A stretch of DNA of 64,000 nt from Streptomyces sp. Y2F8-2. Lineage in GTDB: Bacteria; Actinomycetota; Actinomycetes; Streptomycetales; Streptomycetaceae. How positions within the stretch are numbered: the first letter of the stretch is position 1; each line of letters opens with the position of its first letter. The translations under genes were made by a program, and so were the position numbers. Below the pieces are notes generated by a model. That model saw only the letters and a program-made list of their open reading frames with translations, did not search any database and was not told the DNA's origin. The stretch covers positions 62,001 through 126,000 of the forward strand of contig NZ_BNGS01000013.1 in NCBI RefSeq assembly GCF_014905555.1. The letters run 5' to 3'. This document shows, piece by piece, positions 8,648 through 17,248 of the stretch.

Positions 8648-8677
8648 GCCTCGTGGGTCTCAGTGAACCTCGTGGGC
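8640..8677. repeat. 19-bp tandem duplication at the 3' end of the MEDS-kinase gene
   Basis: CTCAGTGAGCCTCGTGGGT is followed directly by CTCAGTGAACCTCGTGGGC, with two differences over 19 bp. The inner copy holds the stop codon and last codons of the minus-strand MEDS gene; the outer copy lies just beyond it. This is probably a slippage duplication. Confidence 0.6.
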
Positions 8678-9616
8678 GTACGTCCCGGTGGCGAGATAGA
8701 TGCGGGTGGTCGTGCCGGCCGGGCCGGTGTGCAGGCGGACCAGGTCGGCGAGGATGTTCACCAGCAGCAGGCCCCGGCCGCCGGGCCGGGCACCGGGCGG
8801 AGGGATGCGTCCGGCCAGCGGATCGGTGTGCACCCCGGCGTCGTTGACCTCGCACACCAGCTGCCGGGCCTCCGCCCACAGGCGCAGGGTGCCCCGGCCA
8901 CCGCCGTGCACCACGCTGTTCGTGGTCAGCTCGGCCACCATCAGCTCCAGGTCCGCCATCCGGTCCTTCGACAGACCCAGCAGTGCCGCCTGCTCGGTGG
9001 CGAAGCGGCGGGCGACGGGCAGTGCGGCGGCGTCGAAGGGGAACTCGGCGGCGCCGAACGGCGCAGGAGGCAGGGGCTGGTTGTACCGGCTGACGACCTG
9101 ATCGGGCGCGTAGGCGCCGCTGGGGCGCTCCTGGCCGCGTTCGATGACCGTCGGGTGGGTGGCGTGCGCGTCGGCGAGCACCGCGGAATCCAGCCGGGAG
9201 GTGTCGTACGGGCACAGGATGCTCACGGCCCGGCCCCGGAAGGCCGCGTTGATCAGGGCCTCGTGCTGCACACACGCGGGGTACTCGGTCGCGGTGCGTC
9301 CGGCCCAGATGGGCTCCCCGATGATCCGTACCCGGCCCGTGGGGTGGGCGTCCGCGAAGCCGCGCAGCACCCGGGGGATGATCCGCCCGGGATTGCGCCC
9401 GGCCTCGGTCATGTCCAGGAACTGCACGGCCTCGGCCTGTTCACCGAGAGCGTCCCGCAGCAGACGCAGATTGTCGCCCGGCACGGCCACTGCCACCGGC
9501 TCCCCTGAGGCCAGTCCTTCCTGCACGAACGACACGGTGCCGGCCAGGTACTCGTCGCGGCCGGAGTAGAACAGGGCGGGATGCCAGAACCGGTCGTCCA
9601 CCGTCGTACCAGTCAT
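8660..9616 (-). CDS. MEDS-domain sensor with HATPase (anti-sigma-type kinase)
   Basis: 318 residues. The start is ATG 9616, which overlaps the stop of the STAS gene by 4 bp (ATGA). Residues about 8-165 are a MEDS/DcmR-type sensory domain (WHPALFYSGRDEYLAGTVSFVQEGL, SILCPYDTSRL). Residues about 190-315 are a GHKL ATPase of the anti-sigma regulatory kind, with N-box AELTTNSVVHGGG, a VNDAGVHTD box and a GGRGLLLVN glycine box. Proteins of this design phosphorylate STAS antagonists or bind sigma factors, and the coupled upstream STAS gene is the obvious partner. The 3' end carries a 19-bp duplication. Confidence 0.82.
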   Translation of the reverse strand: MTGTTVDDRFWHPALFYSGRDEYLAGTVSFVQEGLASGEPVAVAVPGDNLRLLRDALGEQAEAVQFLDMTEAGRNPGRIIPRVLRGFADAHPTGRVRIIGEPIWAGRTATEYPACVQHEALINAAFRGRAVSILCPYDTSRLDSAVLADAHATHPTVIERGQERPSGAYAPDQVVSRYNQPLPPAPFGAAEFPFDAAALPVARRFATEQAALLGLSKDRMADLELMVAELTTNSVVHGGGRGTLRLWAEARQLVCEVNDAGVHTDPLAGRIPPPGARPGGRGLLLVNILADLVRLHTGPAGTTTRIYLATGTYAHEVH

Positions 9617-9972
9617 GACTGCGCCACCTCGATCACCGACAGCTCGGGCCAGAACAACTCCAGCGTTCGCCTCAGACTCGTCGGGGGCTGCCACAGCACG
9701 ATGCGCCGCCCCTCCCCCATAACCCGGGCCGCCGCCGCGAGCGAGGCGGCGCCGCGGACATCGATGAAGGTGACCGCGGACAGCTCCAGATGGCACACCG
9801 GCTCGTCCCCGTCCACGAGTTCTTCCAGCAATCGCTCCCACACCGGCTGCGTCGCCAGGCTGATTTCACCCACTGCCCGGATTCCGGCCCGGTCCCGTAG
9901 CGGGCCGCCCTCCAACGCGGCCGTCGGCAAGGCCTGGGGGGCCGCCTGCCGCGGGCCTTGTGGTGTGTCCAT
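9613..9972 (-). CDS. STAS-domain anti-sigma factor antagonist-like protein
   Basis: 119 residues. The start is ATG 9972 (MDTPQG...) behind GAGGTGGAGAG; the open frame extends further upstream without support. A STAS core is visible (VCHLELSAVTFIDVRGAASLAAAARVM), with the loop IDVRGA where antagonists of the SpoIIAA/RsbV type carry a phosphorylatable Ser (usually DSSG). Here the position reads D-V-R-G, so classical phosphorylation at that serine is not possible. It is coupled by ATGA overlap to the downstream MEDS/HATPase kinase, so it probably acts as that kinase's partner, perhaps without switching. Confidence 0.78.
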   Translation of the reverse strand: MDTPQGPRQAAPQALPTAALEGGPLRDRAGIRAVGEISLATQPVWERLLEELVDGDEPVCHLELSAVTFIDVRGAASLAAAARVMGEGRRIVLWQPPTSLRRTLELFWPELSVIEVAQS

Positions 9973-10525
9973 CTCTCCACCTCGTGCGGCTGCTCCGGAA
10001 CCCAGCCAGTATGGCCTACGGCCGAGCGAGGCCATGCGGCGGCATCCCACGGGCGGGCACACGGCGCGGGCCGGAACGGTCACGGCGGCACTTTTCATTG
10101 CCCGGTCTCCGGGCCGGGCACGTCGTCCACCGGGGCACCGGGAGCGGCAATCACCGCTGCCTCCCGGCCGATGGCGGGCGCCGGTCAGCCGAGTGCCCGG
10201 TGGCGACCGTGCCGACCGCCCCGGCCGGCAGGCCTTCGGTCACGGACCGCATACCGGGCACCCCCCTGCGGTCCGAGCGAGGCGGTGACCGGACCGACCC
10301 TTCGAGTTCCCCGGGCACGGCACACAAACGCCGCCGCGCGAGTGACGGCTGATCGGGTGCCGTCCGTGGCCGGGGGACCGCGCGCCGCCGGGGGCTTCAG
10401 CGCCGGTACGAGGCCCGTGCCGTGCGACCGGGCTCCGCAAGCACAGGTGCGGCCGCCTCTCAACAGGGACGAGCGTCGCCGGCGGCACCGCAGCGGGGCC
10501 CGGTGCGCGGTGGTAAGCGGAATGC
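9973..10525. other. Intergenic region, no gene seen
   Basis: About 550 bp between the divergent STAS gene and the secreted GDSL hydrolase. Frames on both strands are Arg/Pro/Gly-rich shadows with no start signals or family resemblance. Promoters of both genes should lie here; I see no repeat or hairpin worth naming. Confidence 0.45.
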
Positions 10526-11332
10526 ATGAGACCCTCGCGTATCGCCGCCCGTCTGTGCTCACTTCTCACCGCCGTCTGCACCCTGACCGCGACTCCCACG
10601 GCACACGCCGCGCCTCGGGAGTACGCCACCGGGTACGTCGCCCTCGGCGACTCCTACTCCGCCGGTGTCGGCGCCGGCAGCTATCTCACCTCCAGCACCG
10701 ACTGTCTGCGCAGCAGCCACTCCTTCCCCGCGCTGTGGGCCGCGGCCCACGCCCCGTCCAGCTTCGACTTCACCGCGTGCAACGGCGCCCGCGCCCTCGA
10801 CGTGCTGAGCCGCCAGCTCGGGTCGCTCAACGCCCGCACCGGTCTGGTCAGCATCACCGTCGGCGGCAGTGACGCCGGCTTCGGCCATGTGATGACGACC
10901 TGTGTGCTGCACGGCACGGGGACCTGCCTGGACGCGGTCAAGGAAGCGCTCGACCGCATCGACAACGCCCTCCCCGGCGACCTCGACCGCCTCTACGCCG
11001 CCATCCGGGCCAAAGCCCCCCACGCCCATGTCGTCGTCCTCGGCTACCCGCACCTGTACCAGCTCAACGGCAGCTGCAAGGCGGGGCTGGCGGACACCAC
11101 CCGCTCCGCGATCAACGGCGCTGTCGACCACCTCGACAAGGTCATCGACGAACGGGCCACACACCACGGGTTCACCTACGTCGACGTCACCGGCGCCTTC
11201 ACCGGCCACGAGATCTGCTCCACCGCCCCATGGCTCCACAGCGTCAACTGGCTTGCCCCGACCGAGTCGTACCACCCCACCGAGCGGGGACAGTCCCAGG
11301 CCTACCTCCCCGCCCTGAACCGCACTGCCTGA
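10526..11332 (+). CDS. Secreted SGNH/GDSL-family esterase or lipase
   Basis: 268 residues. A Sec signal peptide is clear: a positive MRPSRIAAR start, a hydrophobic core, and an AHA-A cleavage site near residue 28. Block I is GDSYSAG with nucleophile Ser43. The C-terminal histidine sits in SYHPTERG (His250). Six cysteines in the mature part (60, 85 and four later) could form the three disulfides known from Streptomyces secreted esterases. In block III, the usual GGND oxyanion motif reads GGSD (residues 113-116), a conservative change. Expected role is extracellular ester hydrolysis; the substrate is unknown. Its last 31 bp overlap the convergent MFS gene. Confidence 0.85.
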   Translation: MRPSRIAARLCSLLTAVCTLTATPTAHAAPREYATGYVALGDSYSAGVGAGSYLTSSTDCLRSSHSFPALWAAAHAPSSFDFTACNGARALDVLSRQLGSLNARTGLVSITVGGSDAGFGHVMTTCVLHGTGTCLDAVKEALDRIDNALPGDLDRLYAAIRAKAPHAHVVVLGYPHLYQLNGSCKAGLADTTRSAINGAVDHLDKVIDERATHHGFTYVDVTGAFTGHEICSTAPWLHSVNWLAPTESYHPTERGQSQAYLPALNRTA

Positions 11333-12525
11333 GCCTCGGTCGGGTCCCGCCGTACTCCGCACGCCGCGGTGATCGCCCAGAAGGCCGTCGCGGCGAGGAT
11401 CTCGACGCCGGCCGCGAGCGCCGAGGTGCCCGGGAGGGACCAGGTGGCGGCGGACCCGGCAAGTGCCGCGCCGAGGGCGAATCCGGTGAGCTTCAGGCTG
11501 GCCCCCAGGGTGAAGACCTGCCCGCGCTGGTCTTCCGGGGTCTCCTGGTGGCGCACGGCGAACAGGGCGGTGAGCCCGGGCCCTTCACCGGCTCCGGCCA
11601 GCAGGACGGCGGCGAGGAGCGCGGCCGGTCGCCCCGTCGCGGCCAGTAGCAGCGCGGCGGCCTGGACGAGGGCACCGGCCCACAGGACGGTGTCCGGCGC
11701 GAGAGAACGCGGAAACCGCGCGAGTGTGGCGTTGGCCGTCAGGGCGGAGACGGCCGCGCAGGACAGCAGCATCGTGCCCTGGCCCGCACCGCCGAGGACG
11801 CGTTCACCGAGGAGCGGAAGACAGACCGTCAGCATGCCTTGGCCGAGGCAGGAGACGACCGAGGTGAGGGTTGCACGGGCCAGTCGGGGGGCGCGGACGA
11901 CGAACCGCACTCCGGCCAGGAGGTCGCGGACCACGGAGGCCGCCTGCAAGCCCTTCGCCGGCCGACCGCTCACGGGCAGCCTCCACGCGACCGGTACGGC
12001 CAGGCCGATGAGCACCGCCGAGACGGCCACCGAGGCCGACGCTCCGAACACCTGTGCAGCGCCGCCGGCCAGGGCGGGGCCGAGCAGGCCGGCCAGGCCG
12101 TAGGTCATCGCATCGAGCACGTTGGCTCGCAAGAGGTTGTCGCCTGGCACCACTCGGGGCAGTTGGGCCGTCCAGCCGCCCGACAGTGCCGGTCCCGGAA
12201 GACCCGTCAGCACGGCGATCAGCACGCAGACGACGAGCGGAAGACGGCCGATTCCCGCCAGGATCACCATCAGACCCGTCGCATGGAGCATGAGCGCGGC
12301 GGCCAGCAGACGGCCCGGACGAGCCGCCCTGTCGAGGAGCACCCCCAGCACCGGCCCGCCCACCGCGGCGGCGATGGTGACGCCCGCGAGGAGCGACGAC
12401 GCCTCAGCGGCCGATCCGGCAACGGCGAACCCCGCCAGCATCAACGCCGGCCCGGACATCTCGTCGCCGGTGCGGGCCGTCGCCGCGCCGGTGAGATACG
12501 CGCCCATCGAGTAACGGCTCTTCAC
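11302..12525 (-). CDS. MFS transporter, probable drug or metabolite exporter
   Basis: 407 residues with about 12 hydrophobic segments and the MFS loop-2 pattern (VLGVLLDRAARPGR, residues ~56-70). The architecture is that of DHA1/EntS-like exporters. GTG 12525 lies only 8 bp inside an 18-bp palindrome, so the mRNA would be nearly leaderless; ATG 12507 is an alternative start. It diverges from the CGNR-domain regulator gene, a common regulator/exporter arrangement, and the palindrome is the likely operator. The 3' end overlaps the GDSL hydrolase gene by 31 bp in convergent orientation. Confidence 0.82.
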   Translation of the reverse strand: MKSRYSMGAYLTGAATARTGDEMSGPALMLAGFAVAGSAAEASSLLAGVTIAAAVGGPVLGVLLDRAARPGRLLAAALMLHATGLMVILAGIGRLPLVVCVLIAVLTGLPGPALSGGWTAQLPRVVPGDNLLRANVLDAMTYGLAGLLGPALAGGAAQVFGASASVAVSAVLIGLAVPVAWRLPVSGRPAKGLQAASVVRDLLAGVRFVVRAPRLARATLTSVVSCLGQGMLTVCLPLLGERVLGGAGQGTMLLSCAAVSALTANATLARFPRSLAPDTVLWAGALVQAAALLLAATGRPAALLAAVLLAGAGEGPGLTALFAVRHQETPEDQRGQVFTLGASLKLTGFALGAALAGSAATWSLPGTSALAAGVEILAATAFWAITAACGVRRDPTEAQAVRFRAGR

Positions 12526-12532
12526 CGGCCAG

Positions 12533-12550
12533 ACGTTACGAACGTAACGT
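12533..12550. promoter_or_regulatory. Perfect 18-bp palindrome between MFS and CGNR-regulator genes, likely operator
   Basis: ACGTTACG-AA-CGTAACGT has perfect 8-bp arms. A further half-like GCGTTAC lies at 12566-12572, inside the start region of the regulator gene. The 38-bp divergent gap is occupied almost fully by the palindrome, so a bound dimer would block both genes. The AT-rich core contrasts with the surroundings. Confidence 0.7.
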
Positions 12551-12563
12551 AAAAGCGCGCAAT

Positions 12564-13205
12564 ATGCGTTACATTCGCGCCGTGCTCCCTCCCCTCGACG
12601 ACTGGTCGACCCGCCACTCCGTCCTCACCACGGCGCGGCGCACCGCCGCCCTCGTCAACGTCCTCGCCGACGAAGTGACCGACCCCGCCGAAGTCGCCGC
12701 GGTGCTGCGGGACTTCGGCGAGACGGACCCCATCGACCTCACTCCTCAGGACGTCGCCCAGATGCGGGCGGCGGCCGCGCTTCTGCGGGAGGTCTTCGCC
12801 GCCGACCGGGTCGACGAGGCGGCCGTGGCCCTCAACACCCTCCTGCGACGGCACACCGGACCGGTCCGCCTCACGTCGCACGGGGGCGGCACCCCCTGGC
12901 ACCCCCACCTCGACCATGACGACGACGCCCCGTGGGCCGAATGGCTCCTCGCTTCCTCCTGCATGGCCCTCACCGTGCTGGTCTGGGACCGCCAACGCCC
13001 GCCCGGCAGGATCTGCGCGTCATCCAGCTGCCGGAACGTCTTCATCACGCAGGGCAGCGGCCCGGAGCGCCGCTACTGCTCGCGCCGCTGCGCCACCCGC
13101 GAACGGGTGGCAGCGCACCGGCGCTCCCAGCCCGCCCCCACACGGAGGGCGCAGTACGGAGATGACACGACCGCGAATGACGCAAAACTGGGTAAATCCA
13201 CCTGA
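12564..13205 (+). CDS. CGNR-type zinc-finger, ABATE-domain regulator
   Basis: 213 residues from ATG 12564; GTG 12582, giving 207 residues, is an equally good start, as neither has a ribosome-binding site and the transcript may be leaderless. The N-terminal ~130 residues are a helical ABATE-like domain (ALVNVLADEV...LRDFGETDPIDLTPQD). The C-terminal zinc finger is CxxxxC...C...C (CASSSCRNVF, then RRYCSRRCATRERVAAHRR), with CRN instead of the signature CGN. It is expected to bind DNA and to control itself and the divergent MFS exporter through the palindrome between them (inference). The ligand is unknown. Confidence 0.78.
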   Translation: MRYIRAVLPPLDDWSTRHSVLTTARRTAALVNVLADEVTDPAEVAAVLRDFGETDPIDLTPQDVAQMRAAAALLREVFAADRVDEAAVALNTLLRRHTGPVRLTSHGGGTPWHPHLDHDDDAPWAEWLLASSCMALTVLVWDRQRPPGRICASSSCRNVFITQGSGPERRYCSRRCATRERVAAHRRSQPAPTRRAQYGDDTTANDAKLGKST

Positions 13206-13260
13206 ATGGGGGAACTGGTCTATGTAAGGAAAAAATCAACCCTCCTGGAGAGGCACAGCG

Positions 13261-13707
13261 ATGTCGTATCCGCAGCAGTCCAGTGGAATGGGCACGCATC
13301 CCGAGATAGCGGAGATGCGGGAACGGCTCGAGCGCACCGCGGCCAGCGGCCCGGCCATCGCCGTTGAGGGGGCGATCCTCCTGGCGGGTGTCTACGCCGC
13401 GATATCGCCCTGGGTCGTGCACTTCTCCGGTCAGCCGTTCATCACCGTCAACAACCTGATCGTCGGCATCACCGTCGGCCTGATCGGGCTCGGTCTGACC
13501 CTGGTGCCCGAGCGCATGTTCCGCCTGGCGTGGGTGATCGCCCCGCTCGGTGTGTGGCTCATCATCTCGCCCTGGGTGGTGACCGCCACGCACAGCGCGC
13601 GGGCCGGCATCATCGCGAACAACTGCGCGGTGGGTGCGGTGACGGCGGCGCTGGGCCTGGCAGCCATGGGTCTGACGATCGGCGTCTCGCGCCGCGGGCC
13701 TCAGTGA
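13261..13707 (+). CDS. SPW-repeat membrane protein
   Basis: 148 residues. ATG 13261 follows TGGAGAGG. Four hydrophobic segments lie between residues 33 and 143. Each half of the protein carries the signature SPWVV (near residues 50 and 100), the two-copy SPW repeat of this integral membrane family. The first 30 residues are hydrophilic and probably cytosolic. Function is unknown; homologues are often stress-associated in actinomycetes. It stands alone, with a relatively AT-rich leader (13200-13250) unlike the neighbouring sequence. Confidence 0.85.
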   Translation: MSYPQQSSGMGTHPEIAEMRERLERTAASGPAIAVEGAILLAGVYAAISPWVVHFSGQPFITVNNLIVGITVGLIGLGLTLVPERMFRLAWVIAPLGVWLIISPWVVTATHSARAGIIANNCAVGAVTAALGLAAMGLTIGVSRRGPQ

Positions 13708-13834
13708 GACGGCGGCACGGCAAGCCGATGGGGAGCGTGCCGGGCGCAGATGACTCGTGCACACCGGCACGCTTCCGGGCGTCTTGGCGCACGGCACACG
13801 GCGCACGGCGCGGTCGGCCGCCCGCCGGGGCCCC

Positions 13835-15019
13835 TCACACGGGTGAGGCGTCCCGAAAGTCCATCACCCGCGTCAGGACGTCCGTGCGGAACAGCGTGCG
13901 GGCGTGAGCGACGCGGCGGTCGCGGTCGGGACCGGGGGGCGTGAGACGGTTCAGCGCATCGAGCAGCTCGGACTCCGTCTCGGCCACCTCCGTCAGGCCG
14001 AGCGCGGCCATCCGGTGGACGCCTTCCTCACCGTGGCCCGGCAGGGGGCGGTATCCCACCACCGGCAGGCCCGCGGCGAGAGCCTGTACGGCGGTCTGGC
14101 CCGCGGCGTTGTCCACCAGGGCGCCCGCCGCGCGCATCAGGTCGGGCATGTCGGCGACCCAGCCGAGCGCGAGAACGCCCGGGATCCCGGCGAGGTGCTC
14201 GCGGAGCACCTCGTTGCGGCCGCACAGCACGACCGGGAGAAAGCCCTGTGCGGCCAGCAGTCCGGCGGTGGCGGAGAGACGTGAGCCCGCTCCCCAGGCG
14301 CCCGCGGAGAGGATCACCGGGGGCCGGCCCGGAGCGAACCGGGCGAAGCGGCTGGACCACTGCGCGGCAGCCGGACCCGCGGTGAGGAACTCGGGGGCCA
14401 CGGCCGGTCCGGTCGTCTCGGCGGGGACGGCGATGTCCTCGCGTACCTCACGGGCGGCCTCGTCGGTGAGGCAGAAGTAGCGGTCGTTGCCCGGATGGAG
14501 CCACTGCCGGTGCACCGCGAAGTCGATCAGGAACACGGCGCTCGGCACCCGCAGCCGGCCCCGGGACCTGAGGTGCCCGGTCAGTTGCGCCGCCAGGTGG
14601 AAGACGGGGAGGACGACATCCGCGCCCGTACGGTCCACGAGGTCCGTCAGGCGGCTGCCCGCGAGGCGGGCCAGGGGGACGCCGCTGGGACGGCGGCCGG
14701 GGCCCCGACGCAGGAACGTGCGGTAGAGGAAGGCGTACGCCCACGGGAAGTGCCGAACCGAGGACTGGTAGAAGCGGCGCAGGCCCGTGCCCAGGCCGTA
14801 CGGCAGGAGGGCGAGGACGTCGACGACGTCCGCCTCGTGGCCGCGCTCCCGTGCACGCCGCGCGAGTTCCCCGGCGACCGTGTCGTGTCCGGCTCCCATG
14901 CTCGCGCTCACGATCAGGATCCGCCGGGAGCCCTCAGGGGACGGGGGTGGGGCCGCTGGGGCGGTGGCCGGTCCCGTCGAACGGGCTACTTCGTCCGCCG
15001 GGCGGCGGGCAGGGGTCAT
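13835..15019 (-). CDS. GT28-like glycosyltransferase (MGDG synthase/MurG fold)
   Basis: 394 residues from ATG 15019; upstream in-frame ATGs at 15031 and 15067 are possible and the ribosome-binding site is weak for all. The N-terminal half has the signature of diacylglycerol-type glycosyltransferases (ILIVSASMGAGHDTVAGELARRARERG, VDVLALLP, VLPVFHLAAQ). The C-terminal half has the UDP-sugar-binding fold (PPVILSAGAWGAG, VLALGWVADMPDLMRAAGALVDNAAGQTAVQALAAGLPVVGYRPLPGHGEEG). It probably transfers a sugar from a nucleotide donor to a lipid or polyprenyl acceptor at the inner membrane face. It is divergent to the SDR gene; acceptor unknown. Confidence 0.8.
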   Translation of the reverse strand: MTPARRPADEVARSTGPATAPAAPPPSPEGSRRILIVSASMGAGHDTVAGELARRARERGHEADVVDVLALLPYGLGTGLRRFYQSSVRHFPWAYAFLYRTFLRRGPGRRPSGVPLARLAGSRLTDLVDRTGADVVLPVFHLAAQLTGHLRSRGRLRVPSAVFLIDFAVHRQWLHPGNDRYFCLTDEAAREVREDIAVPAETTGPAVAPEFLTAGPAAAQWSSRFARFAPGRPPVILSAGAWGAGSRLSATAGLLAAQGFLPVVLCGRNEVLREHLAGIPGVLALGWVADMPDLMRAAGALVDNAAGQTAVQALAAGLPVVGYRPLPGHGEEGVHRMAALGLTEVAETESELLDALNRLTPPGPDRDRRVAHARTLFRTDVLTRVMDFRDASPV

Positions 15020-15270
15020 GGCCGCTCGCATCGCTCGCCGTCGAGGCACGGGGGAAAATGCACGCACTGGTACTGATTGTCCCTAGCCGCACTTCCCAAA
15101 CACGCACCTGTTGCGGGTTTCGAGGTGTGGCGATGGGGATACTCACCGTCCGCTTCGTCCGCTTCAACCCTCTCAGCGCAGGAGTGCTCGAAGCCAGGAG
15201 CACCCGACCAAAAGCCGTCGCCACCCGTCCGTCCGGTGTTCGCCGTCGCAGCCGAGCCGAGGTCGCCGCC

Positions 15271-16122
15271 ATGTCCCATGCTCCCTCACCTCCTCGATCC
15301 GTCCCCGCCCTCTCCGTGGACGCTCCGTCCCCCGCCGCGGGCGCCGCGTCCCCACACACCGGTGGCCGGGGGGCCCACCCGGGCACGGCACTGGTGACCG
15401 GCGCCTCCTCCGGCATCGGGGCCGCCGTCGCGCGCCGGCTGGCCGCCGAGGGCGGCTGGCGACTGGTGCTGAACGGGCGGGACGCGACCCGTCTCGCACA
15501 GGTCGCCGACCGGGCTTCGGCCACCGGCTACCCGGCGGATCTCACCCGCCCCGGAGCCGGCCGGCAGCTGGCCGAGTTCGCCCTCGAGCGGATGGGCCGC
15601 GTGGACCTGCTGGTGGCGTGCGCCGGGATCGGCTGGGCCGGCGAGTTCAGCAGCATGCCCCCACGCGCCATCGACGAGGTGATCGACGTCGATCTGCTCG
15701 CCACTCTGCATCTGGTACGGCAGCTCGTCCCCCATATGGTCCAAGCGGGCTCCGGGCGTGTGGTGATCGTCGGATCGCTGGCGGGCGCGGTCGGCGTGCG
15801 CGGTGAGGCCGTCTACTCCGCGGCCAAGGCGGCGCTGGCGGCTTTCGCGGACGCCCTGCGCTATGAACTGCGCGACACCGGGGTGCGGGTCAGCCTCGTG
15901 GTCCCCGGCGTGGTGGACACCCCCTTCTTCGAGCGCCGGGGTGCGCCCTACCGCAGGTCCAGGCCGAGGCCGGTGCCGCCCGAGCGGGTGGCGGACGCCG
16001 TCTGGTGCGCGGTGAGCCGGGGCCGGGACGAGGTGTACGTGCCCCGCTGGCTGCGGCTGCCCGCCCGGATCCGTGGTGCGGCGCCCGGCCTGTACCGGCG
16101 GCTCGCCGCCACGTTCGGATGA
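15271..16122 (+). CDS. Short-chain dehydrogenase/reductase
   Basis: 283 residues starting at ATG 15271 with a poor ribosome-binding site (GAGGTCGCCGCC). The first 35 residues are Pro/Ala/Ser-rich. The Rossmann fold begins with TGASSGIG at 43-50. NAG is represented by CAGIG, and the catalytic YSAAK lies near residue 181 after VGSLAGAVG. The specificity tail ends in LPARIRGAAPGLYRRLAATFG. It oxidises or reduces an unknown alcohol or ketone with NAD(P). The DMT permease gene starts 7 bp downstream, so they are co-transcribed. Confidence 0.85.
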   Translation: MSHAPSPPRSVPALSVDAPSPAAGAASPHTGGRGAHPGTALVTGASSGIGAAVARRLAAEGGWRLVLNGRDATRLAQVADRASATGYPADLTRPGAGRQLAEFALERMGRVDLLVACAGIGWAGEFSSMPPRAIDEVIDVDLLATLHLVRQLVPHMVQAGSGRVVIVGSLAGAVGVRGEAVYSAAKAALAAFADALRYELRDTGVRVSLVVPGVVDTPFFERRGAPYRRSRPRPVPPERVADAVWCAVSRGRDEVYVPRWLRLPARIRGAAPGLYRRLAATFG

Positions 16123-16129
16123 GCGGCGG

Positions 16130-17092
16130 GTGAGCGCTCTCACCGTCGTCCTCGCGCTGCTCACGGCGCTGTCCAACGCATCGGCCTCCGTGCTGCAACG
16201 ACGTGCGGCGACGGACGAACCCGGCGGCGGCCGCGGGGTGCGACAGGCGGTGCGCTGGCTCGGCCATGTGCTGCGGCGGCCGTACTGGCTGGCGGGGACC
16301 GGGCTGCTCGCACTGTCGACCGTGTTCCAGGCGGCCGCGCTGGCCGTGGGCAGCCTGGCCGTCGTACAGCCCCTGCTGGCCACCGAGTTGCTGTTCACCC
16401 TGGCCGTCGGCGGCGTCGTCTTCCGCGCTCGCCCGAGTCGGCGCACCTGGCTGGCCTTCACCGCCCTCGCAGCCGGCCTGGCGCTGTTCCTGGGGGTCGC
16501 AGCGCCCTCCTCCGGCCGGACCACGGCCCTGCCGGGGCGCTGGCTTCCGGCGGGGGTGGCCGTGGTGTGCGCCGTGGTGGCTCTTGTCGTCTCGGCCCGT
16601 GCTGTGCGGGGCGCGCCGCGGGCCGCGCTCCTGGGGCTTGCGAGCGCGGTGTCGTTCGCCGCCACGGCAGCGCTGCTGAAGGAGGTCATGGGACGGCTCC
16701 CGCAGGGCGTGGGGGCCGTGCTGACGCAGTGGCCGCCGTACGTGACGGCGCTGATCGGCGTGGTCAGCTTCTTGCTGTTGCAGAGCGCGTTCCGGGCCGG
16801 GTCGCTGACGGCGTCGCAGCCGGCTCTGACCCTCGGGGACGCGATGGTCAGTGTGGCGCTGGGATCGGCGCTGTTCGACGAGCAGATCGCGCTCGGGGTG
16901 CGGGTGCTGCCCGAGGTTCTCGGCTTCGCGCTCATCGGTGCGGGCAGTATCGGACTGGCGGGCGCCCCGTGGGCCGGCGGTGCCTGGGACACGGCACCGA
17001 ACGGCCGGGACGGACCGGGTCCCGAGGCCCGGGAGCGGGCGCCGGGGAGGCCGTCGGCCGGTGGGCCCGACCGCGACCGGCCGGGCCTGTGA
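16130..17092 (+). CDS. DMT-superfamily permease (first of two paralogues)
   Basis: 320 residues from GTG 16130, 7 bp after the SDR stop. Nine or ten hydrophobic segments fill residues 1-280. The C-terminal 40 residues are a hydrophilic Gly/Pro/Arg/Asp-rich tail. Characteristic motifs are VVQPLLATELLFTL and SQPALTLGDAMVSVALGSALFDEQI. The same layout recurs in the paralogue 1.2 kb downstream (SQPALTIGDATVSLLLGITLFDERI), so the pair arose by duplication. Substrate unknown; members of this superfamily move small metabolites or nucleotide sugars. Confidence 0.78.
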   Translation: MSALTVVLALLTALSNASASVLQRRAATDEPGGGRGVRQAVRWLGHVLRRPYWLAGTGLLALSTVFQAAALAVGSLAVVQPLLATELLFTLAVGGVVFRARPSRRTWLAFTALAAGLALFLGVAAPSSGRTTALPGRWLPAGVAVVCAVVALVVSARAVRGAPRAALLGLASAVSFAATAALLKEVMGRLPQGVGAVLTQWPPYVTALIGVVSFLLLQSAFRAGSLTASQPALTLGDAMVSVALGSALFDEQIALGVRVLPEVLGFALIGAGSIGLAGAPWAGGAWDTAPNGRDGPGPEARERAPGRPSAGGPDRDRPGL

Positions 17093-17248
17093 CGACGATT
17101 CCGGTCCACGGCGGCCTCGATCCGTGCCGGTCCCGATCCGCGCCGACCCCGCTCCATGACGGTCCCGCCCCGACGGCGGCCCCGTCCCCACGACGGCCCG
17201 GCACACGGCGAAGCCCCGGGTTCCCGACGACAAGGAGGCAGTTGCCCT

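Noticed and set aside
9973..10525. Possible small gene in the STAS/GDSL gap
   Set aside because: No frame has a ribosome-binding site, conserved motif or normal amino-acid composition.
13181..13200. GGGTAA upstream of the SPW-repeat gene as a stress promoter
   Set aside because: The last base does not fit GGGTAY and no GNNT lies at 14-16 bp; support is too weak.
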